This document shows, piece by piece, positions 7,438 to 14,625 of a stretch of DNA of 14,930 nucleotides. The notes beneath the pieces are model-generated. The model ran no database searches. It was not told where the DNA came from and was given only the letters and a program-made list of their open reading frames with translations. The DNA is taken from assembly GCA_031266385.1 (NCBI GenBank), contig JAISBC010000006.1, positions 1 to 14,930 on the forward strand. The letters run 5' to 3'. Position 1 is the stretch's first letter; each line of letters begins with the position of its first letter. The DNA is from Holosporales bacterium. GTDB taxonomy: Bacteria > Pseudomonadota > Alphaproteobacteria > RUG11792. The position numbers and the translations under genes were made by a program.

Positions 7438-8637
7438 ATGCTAGCCAATTTTTTCAAAAATTACATCACCGGAAGAGTCGGAGATTCCAGATCTTCGTTG
7501 GTATCTTATCGTACGGCTCGAACCGATACATCACCGGATTACGAAGATATATCGGATACGGGGTACAAAAAAAATGTGGTCGTTTACCGGTGTGTTCATA
7601 TGATCGCGCGGACGATCGCCTCGGTCAACTGGATCATGCGAAAAATGAATGAATCTCACGAAATTGACGAAATAATATACAAACACGACATCCTCGATCT
7701 CATCGAGCGACCAAATTCGAATCAGTATAGGACGACCTTCATGGAGGCCGCCGTATCATATCTCATGCTCTCTGGCAATTGTTACATAATGGTTCTCCGA
7801 GATACTTCCGACAGTGATAAACTCGCGGAGTTACACCTTCTGCGCCCGGATCGGGTCAAAATTATTCCGGGACGGAGTTCAATTCCGGAGGGATATGAAT
7901 ATGCCGTCGGCAACGATCGACGTGTTTTTGGGGTTGATCCGGAGAGTGGGGCCTCCGATATTTTACATATAAAACTGTTTAATCCGGTGGATGATTGGTA
8001 TGGGATGAGCCCCGTCGAGGCCGTCCTCGGATCGATCAGCCAGCACAACGCCATCGCGCAACAGAACATATCCTTCCTGCATAACGGGGGTCGGCCGTCG
8101 GGGGCATTAATGTATAACGCCCCTCTCGATTCGCAAAAACGGAACGACCTCAAAAATGATTTACGCAGCCTTTATGAAGGCGGGAGAAACGCCGGAAAAA
8201 TATTACTATTAGAGGGTAATTTCGAATGGAAGGAAATGGGTCTTTCACCGAAAGATCTCGATTTCATATCGGGAAAGGAGCTGGCGGCGAAGGAGATAGC
8301 CATGGCCTTCGGAGTACCCCCAATCTTGATTGGATCCATGGAGGATGCCACTTTTTCCAACTACAAGGAGGCACGGTACAATTTCTGGGAAGAAACGATA
8401 CTGCCGATATTAAATATCCTGGCCGGAGAATTCTCGAATTGGTTTCAAAGTATGTTCAGCACAGATCTAACGTTCTGGTATGATCTCGATTCTATCCCAG
8501 CCTTATCTAAGCGCAGAGAATCTGAGTGGCATAAGATCAGTGGAGCCGAATTCCTGACGATCAACGAAAAACGAGAAGCCTTCGGATACCCTCCGATAGA
8601 GGATCCATCGGCTCCTCCAGCACCACAAATCAAGTGA
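7438..8637 (+). CDS. HK97-family phage portal protein, gene-transfer-agent type
   Basis: Portal proteins form the dodecameric ring at one capsid vertex through which DNA is packaged and ejected. This 399-residue product is full length for the family and resembles the portal protein of alphaproteobacterial gene transfer agents. Visible family features are YRCVHMIARTIASVNW near the N-terminus and DLIERPNSNQ followed by MEAAVSYLMLSGNCYI. The clip/stem core is FLHNGGRPSGAL, with the conserved AMAFGVPPILIGSMEDATFSNYKEARYNFW block towards the C-terminus. Start: ATG 7438 has a perfect GGAGG (7426-7430) 7 bp upstream; a longer reading from GTG 7405 lacks one. No terminase, protease, capsid or tail gene is adjacent. 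In Rickettsiales, GTA homologues are scattered singly around the genome, and this fits that pattern. Its frame is intact and unbroken. It converges with, and overlaps by 8 bp, the minus-strand gene ending at 8630. Confidence 0.93.
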   Translation: MLANFFKNYITGRVGDSRSSLVSYRTARTDTSPDYEDISDTGYKKNVVVYRCVHMIARTIASVNWIMRKMNESHEIDEIIYKHDILDLIERPNSNQYRTTFMEAAVSYLMLSGNCYIMVLRDTSDSDKLAELHLLRPDRVKIIPGRSSIPEGYEYAVGNDRRVFGVDPESGASDILHIKLFNPVDDWYGMSPVEAVLGSISQHNAIAQQNISFLHNGGRPSGALMYNAPLDSQKRNDLKNDLRSLYEGGRNAGKILLLEGNFEWKEMGLSPKDLDFISGKELAAKEIAMAFGVPPILIGSMEDATFSNYKEARYNFWEETILPILNILAGEFSNWFQSMFSTDLTFWYDLDSIPALSKRRESEWHKISGAEFLTINEKREAFGYPPIEDPSAPPAPQIK

Positions 8638-9226
8638 TCTTGTGAAAAGAACATCTTAGTGGAGCCTTCAGTCGCCCCATACCCCAAAATCCCAACAAGC
8701 TACCAGCCAAAGATAAAGCACCTCCTAGGACAGAAATACGTTTCCAATCGAGCCCAACGATCTCTTTCGGAATAACCAAAGAGTCAAAGGTGAATCCTCC
8801 TCTACACTTTTCCTGCCAGAACCCCCCGAGGAAATCCATCAGAGGATAATCAATTATATGAAGAAACTCCGATATTCCCCAAAGACCTCCCTCAAACGGA
8901 CCGCCACGAAACAAAGTCAGTCCGGTGGGAGCTGTTGTAGCGGTGGGAAACCAATAGATATTCACCCCTGTCCCCATATAAACCGATACCCCCCCAGGCC
9001 CGCCATTCCTTGCATACTCCAAGCCTAGTTGCCGAAAATTAGGCTCGGTGGCCGTCCAAGAGCCCTCCCGATTATATAAAACCGGGTAAATCGTAGCTCC
9101 ACTAGATAAGCCCTCCTGGATACAAATTACTAGAGAAATCACGGACAACACAGTTCCCGCAAATCTCCGTCTTGTCTGTCTTGAATAGACAGCACGATTG
9201 ACTTCCCATTCGCTATAAGTCATCAT
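8630..9226 (-). CDS. Small secreted, C-terminally anchored membrane protein (third paralogue of the dxs-linked cluster)
   Basis: I do not recognise a named family for this 198-residue protein. ATG 9226 (or 9223) follows GGGAGGAATTGAGATT, a good ribosome binding site. Residues 1-43 read as a signal peptide: Arg-rich n-region (RQTRRR), hydrophobic core at about 22-36, cleavage near SSGA. The ectodomain is rich in Gly and aromatics. It contains NIYWFPTATTAP (about 89-100) and GGFWQEKCRGGFTFDSLV (about 134-151), which line up with parts of the neighbour at 9278-9927 (NWFWWPLASEAP; GYWFVKSSEGCSFDALV). A helix at about 164-183 and a basic tail (GRLKAPLRC) end the protein. It starts 51 bp after the preceding gene and is probably the last gene of the dxs operon. 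Unlike its two neighbours, it has no poly-G run, so it should be expressed constantly when transcribed. Confidence 0.75.
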   Translation of the reverse strand: MMTYSEWEVNRAVYSRQTRRRFAGTVLSVISLVICIQEGLSSGATIYPVLYNREGSWTATEPNFRQLGLEYARNGGPGGVSVYMGTGVNIYWFPTATTAPTGLTLFRGGPFEGGLWGISEFLHIIDYPLMDFLGGFWQEKCRGGFTFDSLVIPKEIVGLDWKRISVLGGALSLAGSLLGFWGMGRLKAPLRCSFHKIT

Positions 9227-9277
9227 AATCTCAATTCCTCCCCGCAGGTCATCATAGACAGGTCAAATCCTTCAGCA

Positions 9278-9927
9278 TTAAATTCCTTTAACTTGCCACA
9301 AAGAAATCCTATGTTTCCTAAGATGAATTAGCCGCAACAAGCAGCCAAGGACTATCCCAGCAAGAGAACAAGAAGTCAAAACTACCGCATCGGAACGGAT
9401 ATTCGCAACACTTGAAGCCTCAGCCGCAACCAAAGCATCAAACGAACATCCTTCTGACGACTTCACAAACCAGTATCCTCGGTAATAATCATACAGATTG
9501 ATCATCACATTCCCGACCTCCCCAGTCCCTTTACCGAAAACTCCCCCACGCAAACCATGGTCTGCAAAAGACTTAAGTATCAATTTTCGCTCAACCTCAT
9601 TCATCCCCTGAAACAAATCTCCTGAAATAGGAGCTTCAGAAGCTAGCGGCCACCAAAACCAATTTACATAATTCAATTGTAATCGTACCGGAGCTGGTCG
9701 AGACTTCCTGGCATCTTCCATACCCATAGTGGTTCCTAAAGCAGCAAAATCAATGCCCTCCCTCCGATCAGCACCCGGAAGCACATAATCATTATCATTG
9801 GCTCTACAGGCTGGTTCCGTAGCGGACAGGGCTAGAATTGCAACAAGGAGCCCCCCCCCCCCCCCCAACGTCTTGTGGAGCCTGGATTTCCAACGTTCTT
9901 GTTAGCAAATTTGTTAAATATTTTCAT
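9278..9927 (-). CDS. Phase-variable secreted membrane-anchored protein, poly-G tract, OFF in this sequence
   Basis: ATG 9927 follows a strong ribosome binding site (GGGGAGGG, 9944-9937). Twenty codons (MKIFNKFANKNV...STRR) lead into T plus 16 G. With 16 G the frame ends at TAG about 11 codons on, making a 31-residue stub. With 14 or 17 G it continues to 9278, giving 215 or 216 residues. An open frame from TTG 9868 at the tract edge exists, but it has no ribosome binding site and no n-region. In the ON form the G run encodes glycines inside a signal peptide: basic n-region, Trp-Gly run, hydrophobic core LLVAILALSA, cleavage near ACRA. Then come an ectodomain with the NWFWWP and GYWFVKSSEGCSFDALV motifs, a membrane helix at about 181-200, and a basic tail (LRKHR). 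It lies 50 bp after the 9978-10821 gene. Function is unknown; a variable surface protein is inferred. Alternatives are a decaying gene or a miscalled homopolymer. Confidence 0.72.
9846..9912 (-). repeat. Shared leader cassette, copy 1
   Basis: Apart from the number of G, this stretch is base-for-base the same as 10741-10806. It covers most of the leader coding sequence plus the G tract and five bases beyond. Upstream of it the copies differ at only a few bases through the start codon and ribosome binding site, while downstream they diverge at once. Confidence 0.85.
9851..9866 (-). repeat. Poly-G tract (16 G on the coding strand)
   Basis: Sixteen uninterrupted C on the plus strand, so 16 G in the coding strand of the 9278-9927 gene. 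A G run this long inside a coding region is prone to slipped-strand mispairing. The number of G decides the frame: 14 or 17 is ON; 15 and 16 are OFF. Confidence 0.95.
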
Positions 9928-9977
9928 AAAAATATACCCTCCCCAATATTTCTACATCAATGGTATCGTATTAAAGT

Positions 9978-10821
9978 TTATAATCTCTTAAGTCTGTAAA
10001 TAGCAGATTGAGAATATTTCTTCCTCCCGAAGAGGTTATAGATCGAAATACCTCCCCATACAGCTCCAGCTATACAGCCCCATTTAAACCAGGTTCTGTA
10101 TCTGGAAGTATAGGATAGCTCCTCTTCTAAAGACATTACCTGATTCCTTAAAGCGTCAATCTCCTCTTCCAAATAATCAGTCTCAGATTTTAACGAAATC
10201 AGACGATCTCCTAAAGTATTCAAAGTATCAGGTCCCAATTCCAAAGGGACCAGTCCCGGAAAATCAGTAGCAATCCGAGGAAATACTAGGTCCCAAGCCT
10301 CATGGGTCTTCTTCCAGAACAATCCCAATTTTCCCAGGTGAGGCAGATTCCAAGAATAGAATTCCTCCCACCATCCGCTCATGAAATTTCTCAGAGGGAC
10401 AGGAAAAGAAGCAGTATTAAAATACAAAGAACATCTATAATAAGGGCCCAGCAAAGCGTCCAACCCGTTATGATACGGCCATCCTCCATAGGTGTAAGGC
10501 AAAAGAGCAAAGAGATCGGCCCCCAAGTAAGGCCCAGCTTCAACGACCATACACATAGAAGATGCGTCCCCCCATAATAGAGGGCAACCAGCCCCCTGAA
10601 GAGAGGCTGATCGGCCCGCCAGGCAATCTGCCGGAGGTCCCCACTCCAACAAAGGCCAGGTCGTTCCGGGCACAGGAAACAAGGCGACAGGGTCAGAGGC
10701 CTCACATTGAGAACTTAACAAGGCCCGAGACAAGAACAAGAGGAGCCCCCCCCCCCCCCCAACGTCTTGTGGAGCCTGGATTTCCAACGTTCTTGTTAGC
10801 AAATTTACTACATATTTTCAT
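9978..10821 (-). CDS. Phase-variable secreted membrane-anchored protein with coiled coil, poly-G tract, OFF in this sequence
   Basis: ATG 10821 follows AGGGAGGA (10838-10831), with the same 9-bp spacing as in the neighbour. Twenty codons (MKICSKFANKNV...STRR) lead to T plus 15 G. The frame with 15 G meets TGA after 39 residues. With 14 or 17 G it runs to 9978, giving 280 or 281 residues. A TTG at 10802 opens the downstream frame, but it lacks a ribosome binding site. ON-form architecture: basic n-region, glycine run, hydrophobic core LLLFLSRALLSS with cleavage near CEA, and a Trp/Tyr/Cys-rich ectodomain. The ectodomain includes GLFWKKTHEAWDLVFPR, resembling the FW...FDxLV motif of the two neighbours. 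A coiled coil (about 203-238) precedes a membrane helix (about 246-264) and a basic tail (GRKK). The start is 46 bp after the dxs stop, suggesting co-transcription with dxs. Function is unknown. Confidence 0.74.
10741..10806 (-). repeat. Shared leader cassette, copy 2
   Basis: Partner of 9846-9912: identical sequence apart from one G fewer in the run. The identity spans a coding leader and stops shortly after the tract, so the unit shared is the switch module and not the whole gene. Confidence 0.85.
10746..10760 (-). repeat. Poly-G tract (15 G on the coding strand)
   Basis: Fifteen uninterrupted C on the plus strand. For the 9978-10821 gene, loss of one G or gain of two would restore the reading frame. 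Confidence 0.95.
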
Positions 10822-10867
10822 AAAAATATATCCTCCCTAATACATCTTATATAATCGTAACGAATTA

Positions 10868-12676
10868 CTATTTAAATTCGGTTAATAATGAAAGTAGTTG
10901 AGTCAGTAGCTCGTTCATCTGTTCTTCGCGGGAAGATGTGGGGACGGGCTCCTTTGTTGCATTGATGAATTCGATTCTGTTTAGCAAATCAATCATCCTG
11001 TTCTCGATCAGATTTTCGAGGATGATATTCGATGAACCACCAAAAACCCCCTCTTCAATAATCACAATTTTTTGGTGGTTTCTGACGAGATTAGAGAAAG
11101 TATCGAAATCGAAGGGTTTTATGGTTCGTACCCTCCATAGCGTCGGTCTCCTTTTTTTTCCTAGTCTATGGATTAGGGATTGAATCGCGTTGCTAATATC
11201 ACCAATCGCGATGACAAGAATTCCAGAATTTCCGGGTTGGATAGTCGGGATAGAATGATCTGGGGCCGTATCCTTCGGGAATCGGACGGCCATCGGGTAC
11301 TCGAGATCGGTCGCCATCATCTCGATAATATTTTCCAATTCATTCTTCGACGACGGGGCCTCGATTCGAATATTATCAAAATTCTGCAGGAGGGAGATAT
11401 CGAAGAGGCCAGAGTGAGTCTTCCCGTCCGGCCCCGGAAATCCCGCCTTATCGATCACGAATCGAACCGGAAGACACTGCAGGATGACGTCGTGGAAGAT
11501 TTGATCGAATGCCCTCTGCAGAAAAGTTGAATAAATGCAAACGAATGGCTTTAGGCCCTCTTTGGCCAGGCCCGCCGCGAAAGTAACGGCATGCTCCTCC
11601 GCGATTCCTACATCGAAGAATCTCTCCGGAAATCGCTCCGAAAATTCTACTAGTCCGCACCCGTTTTTCATGGCGGCCGTGATGCAGACGATCTGATCAT
11701 CCAGATCCGCGAGCTCCGTTATCTTTCGTCCGAAAACATCTGAGTATTTCGGAGATATGGTCTTTTTTTCGAGCCCATGCAGATTGGTAGCATCCTTCTC
11801 GGCGACCGTATATCCTTTCCCCTTCTGAGTAATCGCATGAATAATGACCGGTTTATAATTGGCGATGTCCCTAACATTTTGGAATACTTCGATTAGATCA
11901 TGGAGATTATGACCATCGACTGGGCCGATATAATGAAATCCAAGTTCTTCGAAGATATTGTTCCCCTCGATAGCTGCCAGCGAATTTTTTACGATTGATT
12001 CGAGGCCTTTGGCAAACTTCCCTGGCATCAAATTTAAAAAATTGCGGAATTTTTTCCGGAGGGTTAGGTAATTCTTGGATCTCATGAGTCTCGAGAGGTA
12101 TACCCTCATGGATCCGACTGATTCCGAAATTGACATCTGATTATCATTAATGATGACGATAAAATTCTTCAATCCGGAGGAATTATTCATGGCTTCGTAT
12201 ATCATTCCGCCACTCATCGATCCGTCCCCCAGGATCGAGACAACCCTAAAATCCAATTCCTTCAAATCTCTGGCCTTAGCGATACCGACGGCGGCACTGA
12301 GGGCCGTCGAGGCATGCCCCGCGATGAAATGATCGAACAAACTTTCAGATGGATCTGGAAATCCAGAAGCTCCTCCAGGTTTCCTTAGATTTTCCATGAG
12401 CTCTCTTCGTCCGGTCAGGAGTTTATGAGAATATGCCTGATGCCCCACATCGAAAATAAAACGATCGGAAGGGCAGTCAAAAACGAAATGGGCGGCGACG
12501 ATTAACTCGACGGCTCCCAGATTCGATCCCAAATGCCCACCATTTAGCGATGTAATCCTGATGATTTCACTACGTAATTCGGAGCATACAACGGAGAGCT
12601 CGGCGGCTGATAGCGATTTTAAATCGCTCGGCAAGGAAATCGAATCGAGTATCATGCCGCCAAGTTTATAACCCAT
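10868..12676 (-). CDS. dxs: 1-deoxy-D-xylulose-5-phosphate synthase
   Basis: DXS condenses pyruvate with glyceraldehyde 3-phosphate using thiamine diphosphate, the entry step of the MEP isoprenoid pathway in the cytoplasm. The 602 residues include GGHLGSNLGAVEL (His48, the E. coli His49 equivalent), the TPP motif GDGSMSGGMIYEAMNN (about 150-165), YIGPVDGHN, EEHAVTFAAGLA, YSTFLQRAFDQ and DKAGFPGPDGKTHSGLFD (His422). Length is slightly under the usual 620-640. Two substrate-phosphate contacts look changed: Lys411 stands where E. coli has Arg420, and Lys469 where it has Arg478; Asp427 and His431 equivalents are kept. ATG 12676 gives the longest form; ATG 12655 (MILDSISLPSDL) is the more typical family start. 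Neither has a clear ribosome binding site. It heads a minus-strand run with the three small membrane proteins. Confidence 0.96.
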   Translation of the reverse strand: MGYKLGGMILDSISLPSDLKSLSAAELSVVCSELRSEIIRITSLNGGHLGSNLGAVELIVAAHFVFDCPSDRFIFDVGHQAYSHKLLTGRRELMENLRKPGGASGFPDPSESLFDHFIAGHASTALSAAVGIAKARDLKELDFRVVSILGDGSMSGGMIYEAMNNSSGLKNFIVIINDNQMSISESVGSMRVYLSRLMRSKNYLTLRKKFRNFLNLMPGKFAKGLESIVKNSLAAIEGNNIFEELGFHYIGPVDGHNLHDLIEVFQNVRDIANYKPVIIHAITQKGKGYTVAEKDATNLHGLEKKTISPKYSDVFGRKITELADLDDQIVCITAAMKNGCGLVEFSERFPERFFDVGIAEEHAVTFAAGLAKEGLKPFVCIYSTFLQRAFDQIFHDVILQCLPVRFVIDKAGFPGPDGKTHSGLFDISLLQNFDNIRIEAPSSKNELENIIEMMATDLEYPMAVRFPKDTAPDHSIPTIQPGNSGILVIAIGDISNAIQSLIHRLGKKRRPTLWRVRTIKPFDFDTFSNLVRNHQKIVIIEEGVFGGSSNIILENLIENRMIDLLNRIEFINATKEPVPTSSREEQMNELLTQLLSLLTEFK

Positions 12677-12871
12677 AGATTCAATAATCTAGGGAAAATC
12701 TTCGATTCTGAGTAGAGACGTGGCTTTATCGTCGTGTGATAAAAAAACAACTATCTTGGGCGGAGATTAATGTGTGTTAACAAAGCTTCTATGCCATAAG
12801 AAGATGAAGATGGTAGTATCAGCAGAAGGAGTTTTTACTTAGTGTTTTTTTTAGAAGAGAGGAAGAGGGGT

Positions 12872-14440
12872 ATGAACAAGAGTAAGTTACGTCTTCTGTT
12901 GGGATCTGTACTCGCCGCGGTACCATTTAGTGATGTGTCCCAGGTAGCAGCTTGCGAACCCGGAGTTTATGGAAATGTTTGGCTTGGTTTGCACTTACAA
13001 AGCATGAAGGCCAAAATAGATCAGAAGGCCAGCGAGAAGGTTATCAAAGATTTATTTAGCCCTGTACTGAAGGTATTCACTGATGCGGACGCAAAGCAAA
13101 AGCAAGCAGAGGCCACCAGGACGAAACTAAATACTGGGTTTTCTGAGAAATTCGGCAAATATCTGGGTTTGGTTTTTGGGAGACTCGATGGTATTTCTGA
13201 TGAATTGTTCCCAGGAGATGGTGGAGATATCAAACCTTCTTCGTTAGCGGCCATGGCTTTGGTATCCAAATTTGTAGTTGTACCAGATGAAGATGGTGAC
13301 TCAGATCCGGCCGAACTCAAGAAGGCTCCTATCGTTAGGGCTCTGGTGTTGATGCAACAGTTAGATTCTGAAGCATTTAAAACGAAAGAGTTTACAGAAC
13401 CGTTTAATCCGGACACATTTGATTTCGCGAAGTTTGTCCCTATCATTAATAAGGCGCAAGATGAAGGGCGGTATGACGAATTGTGCACAATCACCGGAAA
13501 ATCGTCAAAACAATATCAAGCGCTCCCAGCTCACGCTATAATTGGCGGCGACGCAACCGTTATTGACACAACACAGATATTTGGGGCAGATGACGAGTAT
13601 TACAAGGATGTAAAATTAAAGGCAGCAGAGTTTAAAGCAGCAAAGGACGAAGTTGCCGCTGCTCTCACGCTATTTAGCAGTAAGCTTGGAACAAGCACAC
13701 CGGCGGCCATTGTTGCAGCTTTCTTTAAGGGCGGCGACAAGAAGACTCCGGAGACCGATCCTGCTATCGTTGTCGCCAGTTTAGAGGCGTATCCAGCAAA
13801 GAGTGTTGACGATTATCAGAAGGAATTCGGTTTCACCCCCACAAAGAACACCGTTTCTAAGAGAAATGCTGTCATGTCCATTGGTCTCGGCATTGGCGCA
13901 CAAAACAGATCAGGATGCTGTATATTTGGCATAGAAGGCAGAGGATCGATCTTCGTGGGCGGCCCAATTAAGGTCGGCAAAACTGATCAAGTTAAGGTCC
14001 AAGAGCGGTGGAGATTTGAAGTTTTCGGTAAGTTAGGATACATGATAACCGATAGTGCAGCTCTCTATGCACTCATTGGTCCAGCGATCAAGCATGTCAA
14101 TGTTGACACGACACCATTTGGAAAGCAATTTGTCGAAGCCAGCGATGCACTCAAAGTAGGAGTGGTTGAATATAATAAGACGGCAGCTGGTAAGGCTAAT
14201 CCAATTGACGAGGCGCTATTCAACGTGGATTATAGCAAGACGTATGGTAAATCTCACAAAAATGCAATAACCGTGGTCTGTGGAATTGGGACGCTGATTA
14301 ACCTGTGTCCAGGTACCGGAATCGTGGTAGAAGCGACCTTCTCGCCTCCGAGATCGGTCGGTACAGTGGCTAAATGCGGTGCAGACATAAAGCATAGTGA
14401 CTATGCCTTCAGAGTTGGACTCTGCCAGAAGCTCGGGTAA
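12872..14440 (+). CDS. Exported protein with outer-membrane beta-barrel character
   Basis: The family is not recognised with certainty. ATG 12872 is preceded by GGAAGAGGGG, so I prefer it to GTG 12842, giving 522 residues. A signal peptide is clear: MNKSKLRLLL, hydrophobic core, VAA, then CEPG. The mature protein begins GVYGNVWLGLHLQ, like the first strand of an opacity-type barrel. A large charged, mostly helical insert follows (about 45-335). The C-terminal third has alternating strands: SIGLGIGAQ, FGIEGRGSIFVGG, RWRFEVFGKLGYM, AALYALIGPAIK, DYAFRVGLCQ. It ends in KLG, not the terminal Phe usual in BamA clients. Several Cys pairs are present in the mature part (GCC, VVCG, NLCPG, AKCG, GLCQ). 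A second gene with a similar plan follows at 14626, so this is probably a tandem surface-protein family. An outer-membrane protein is inferred; a periplasmic protein is possible. Confidence 0.8.
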   Translation: MNKSKLRLLLGSVLAAVPFSDVSQVAACEPGVYGNVWLGLHLQSMKAKIDQKASEKVIKDLFSPVLKVFTDADAKQKQAEATRTKLNTGFSEKFGKYLGLVFGRLDGISDELFPGDGGDIKPSSLAAMALVSKFVVVPDEDGDSDPAELKKAPIVRALVLMQQLDSEAFKTKEFTEPFNPDTFDFAKFVPIINKAQDEGRYDELCTITGKSSKQYQALPAHAIIGGDATVIDTTQIFGADDEYYKDVKLKAAEFKAAKDEVAAALTLFSSKLGTSTPAAIVAAFFKGGDKKTPETDPAIVVASLEAYPAKSVDDYQKEFGFTPTKNTVSKRNAVMSIGLGIGAQNRSGCCIFGIEGRGSIFVGGPIKVGKTDQVKVQERWRFEVFGKLGYMITDSAALYALIGPAIKHVNVDTTPFGKQFVEASDALKVGVVEYNKTAAGKANPIDEALFNVDYSKTYGKSHKNAITVVCGIGTLINLCPGTGIVVEATFSPPRSVGTVAKCGADIKHSDYAFRVGLCQKLG

Positions 14441-14456
14441 GGGAAAGCCTTATCCC
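14435..14456 (+). terminator. Hairpin at the stop codon of the 12872-14440 gene
   Basis: GGGTAAGG (14435-14442) can pair with CCTTATCCC (14448-14456) around GAAAG, with one bulged T. The stem includes the stop codon. There is no clear U-run after it. Confidence 0.25.
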
Positions 14457-14500
14457 TGTAAATATCGTATGAGCGGGTGGATCGAAGCTAGTTAATGGAC

Positions 14501-14544
14501 ATCTCCCCCCATCAGAATTTCAGTTATCTGATTTTGGGGGAGAT
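14501..14544. terminator. Long stem-loop between the tandem exported-protein genes
   Basis: ATCTCCCCC-C-ATCAGA (14501-14516) pairs with TCTGAT-TT-TGGGGGAGAT (14527-14544) around a ten-base loop, about 15 bp of stem with a small internal mismatch. It lies 60 bp after one stop codon and 81 bp before the next start. It could be a terminator, an mRNA-stabilising hairpin, or an attenuator leaving the second gene with its own promoter. Only TTT follows on the plus strand. Confidence 0.5.
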
Positions 14545-14559
14545 TTGGTTGTGGTATGT

Positions 14560-14587
14560 TTGCAGTTATGAGCTTATGTGTCATAAT
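14560..14587 (+). promoter_or_regulatory. Possible promoter for the 14626 gene
   Basis: TTGCAG (14560-14565) and CATAAT (14582-14587) are 16 bp apart, 38 bp upstream of the GTG start. The position just after the stem-loop fits an independent transcript. Assigned by eye only. Confidence 0.3.
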
Positions 14588-14625
14588 TGTTTTAATGGGT
14601 CCTTTTTTTGTTCTGAGGCTTGATC

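Noticed and set aside
9278..9868. Reading the gene as starting at TTG 9868 on the tract edge, in frame without slippage.
   Set aside because: It has no ribosome binding site and no basic n-region, while ATG 9927 has both, and the same arrangement occurs in the neighbour.
11145..11160. Run of 8 T within dxs, considered as another slippage tract.
   Set aside because: A/T runs of 7-8 are common here (also in the portal gene near 7567 and at 12844), the frames are intact, and length 8 is not diagnostic.
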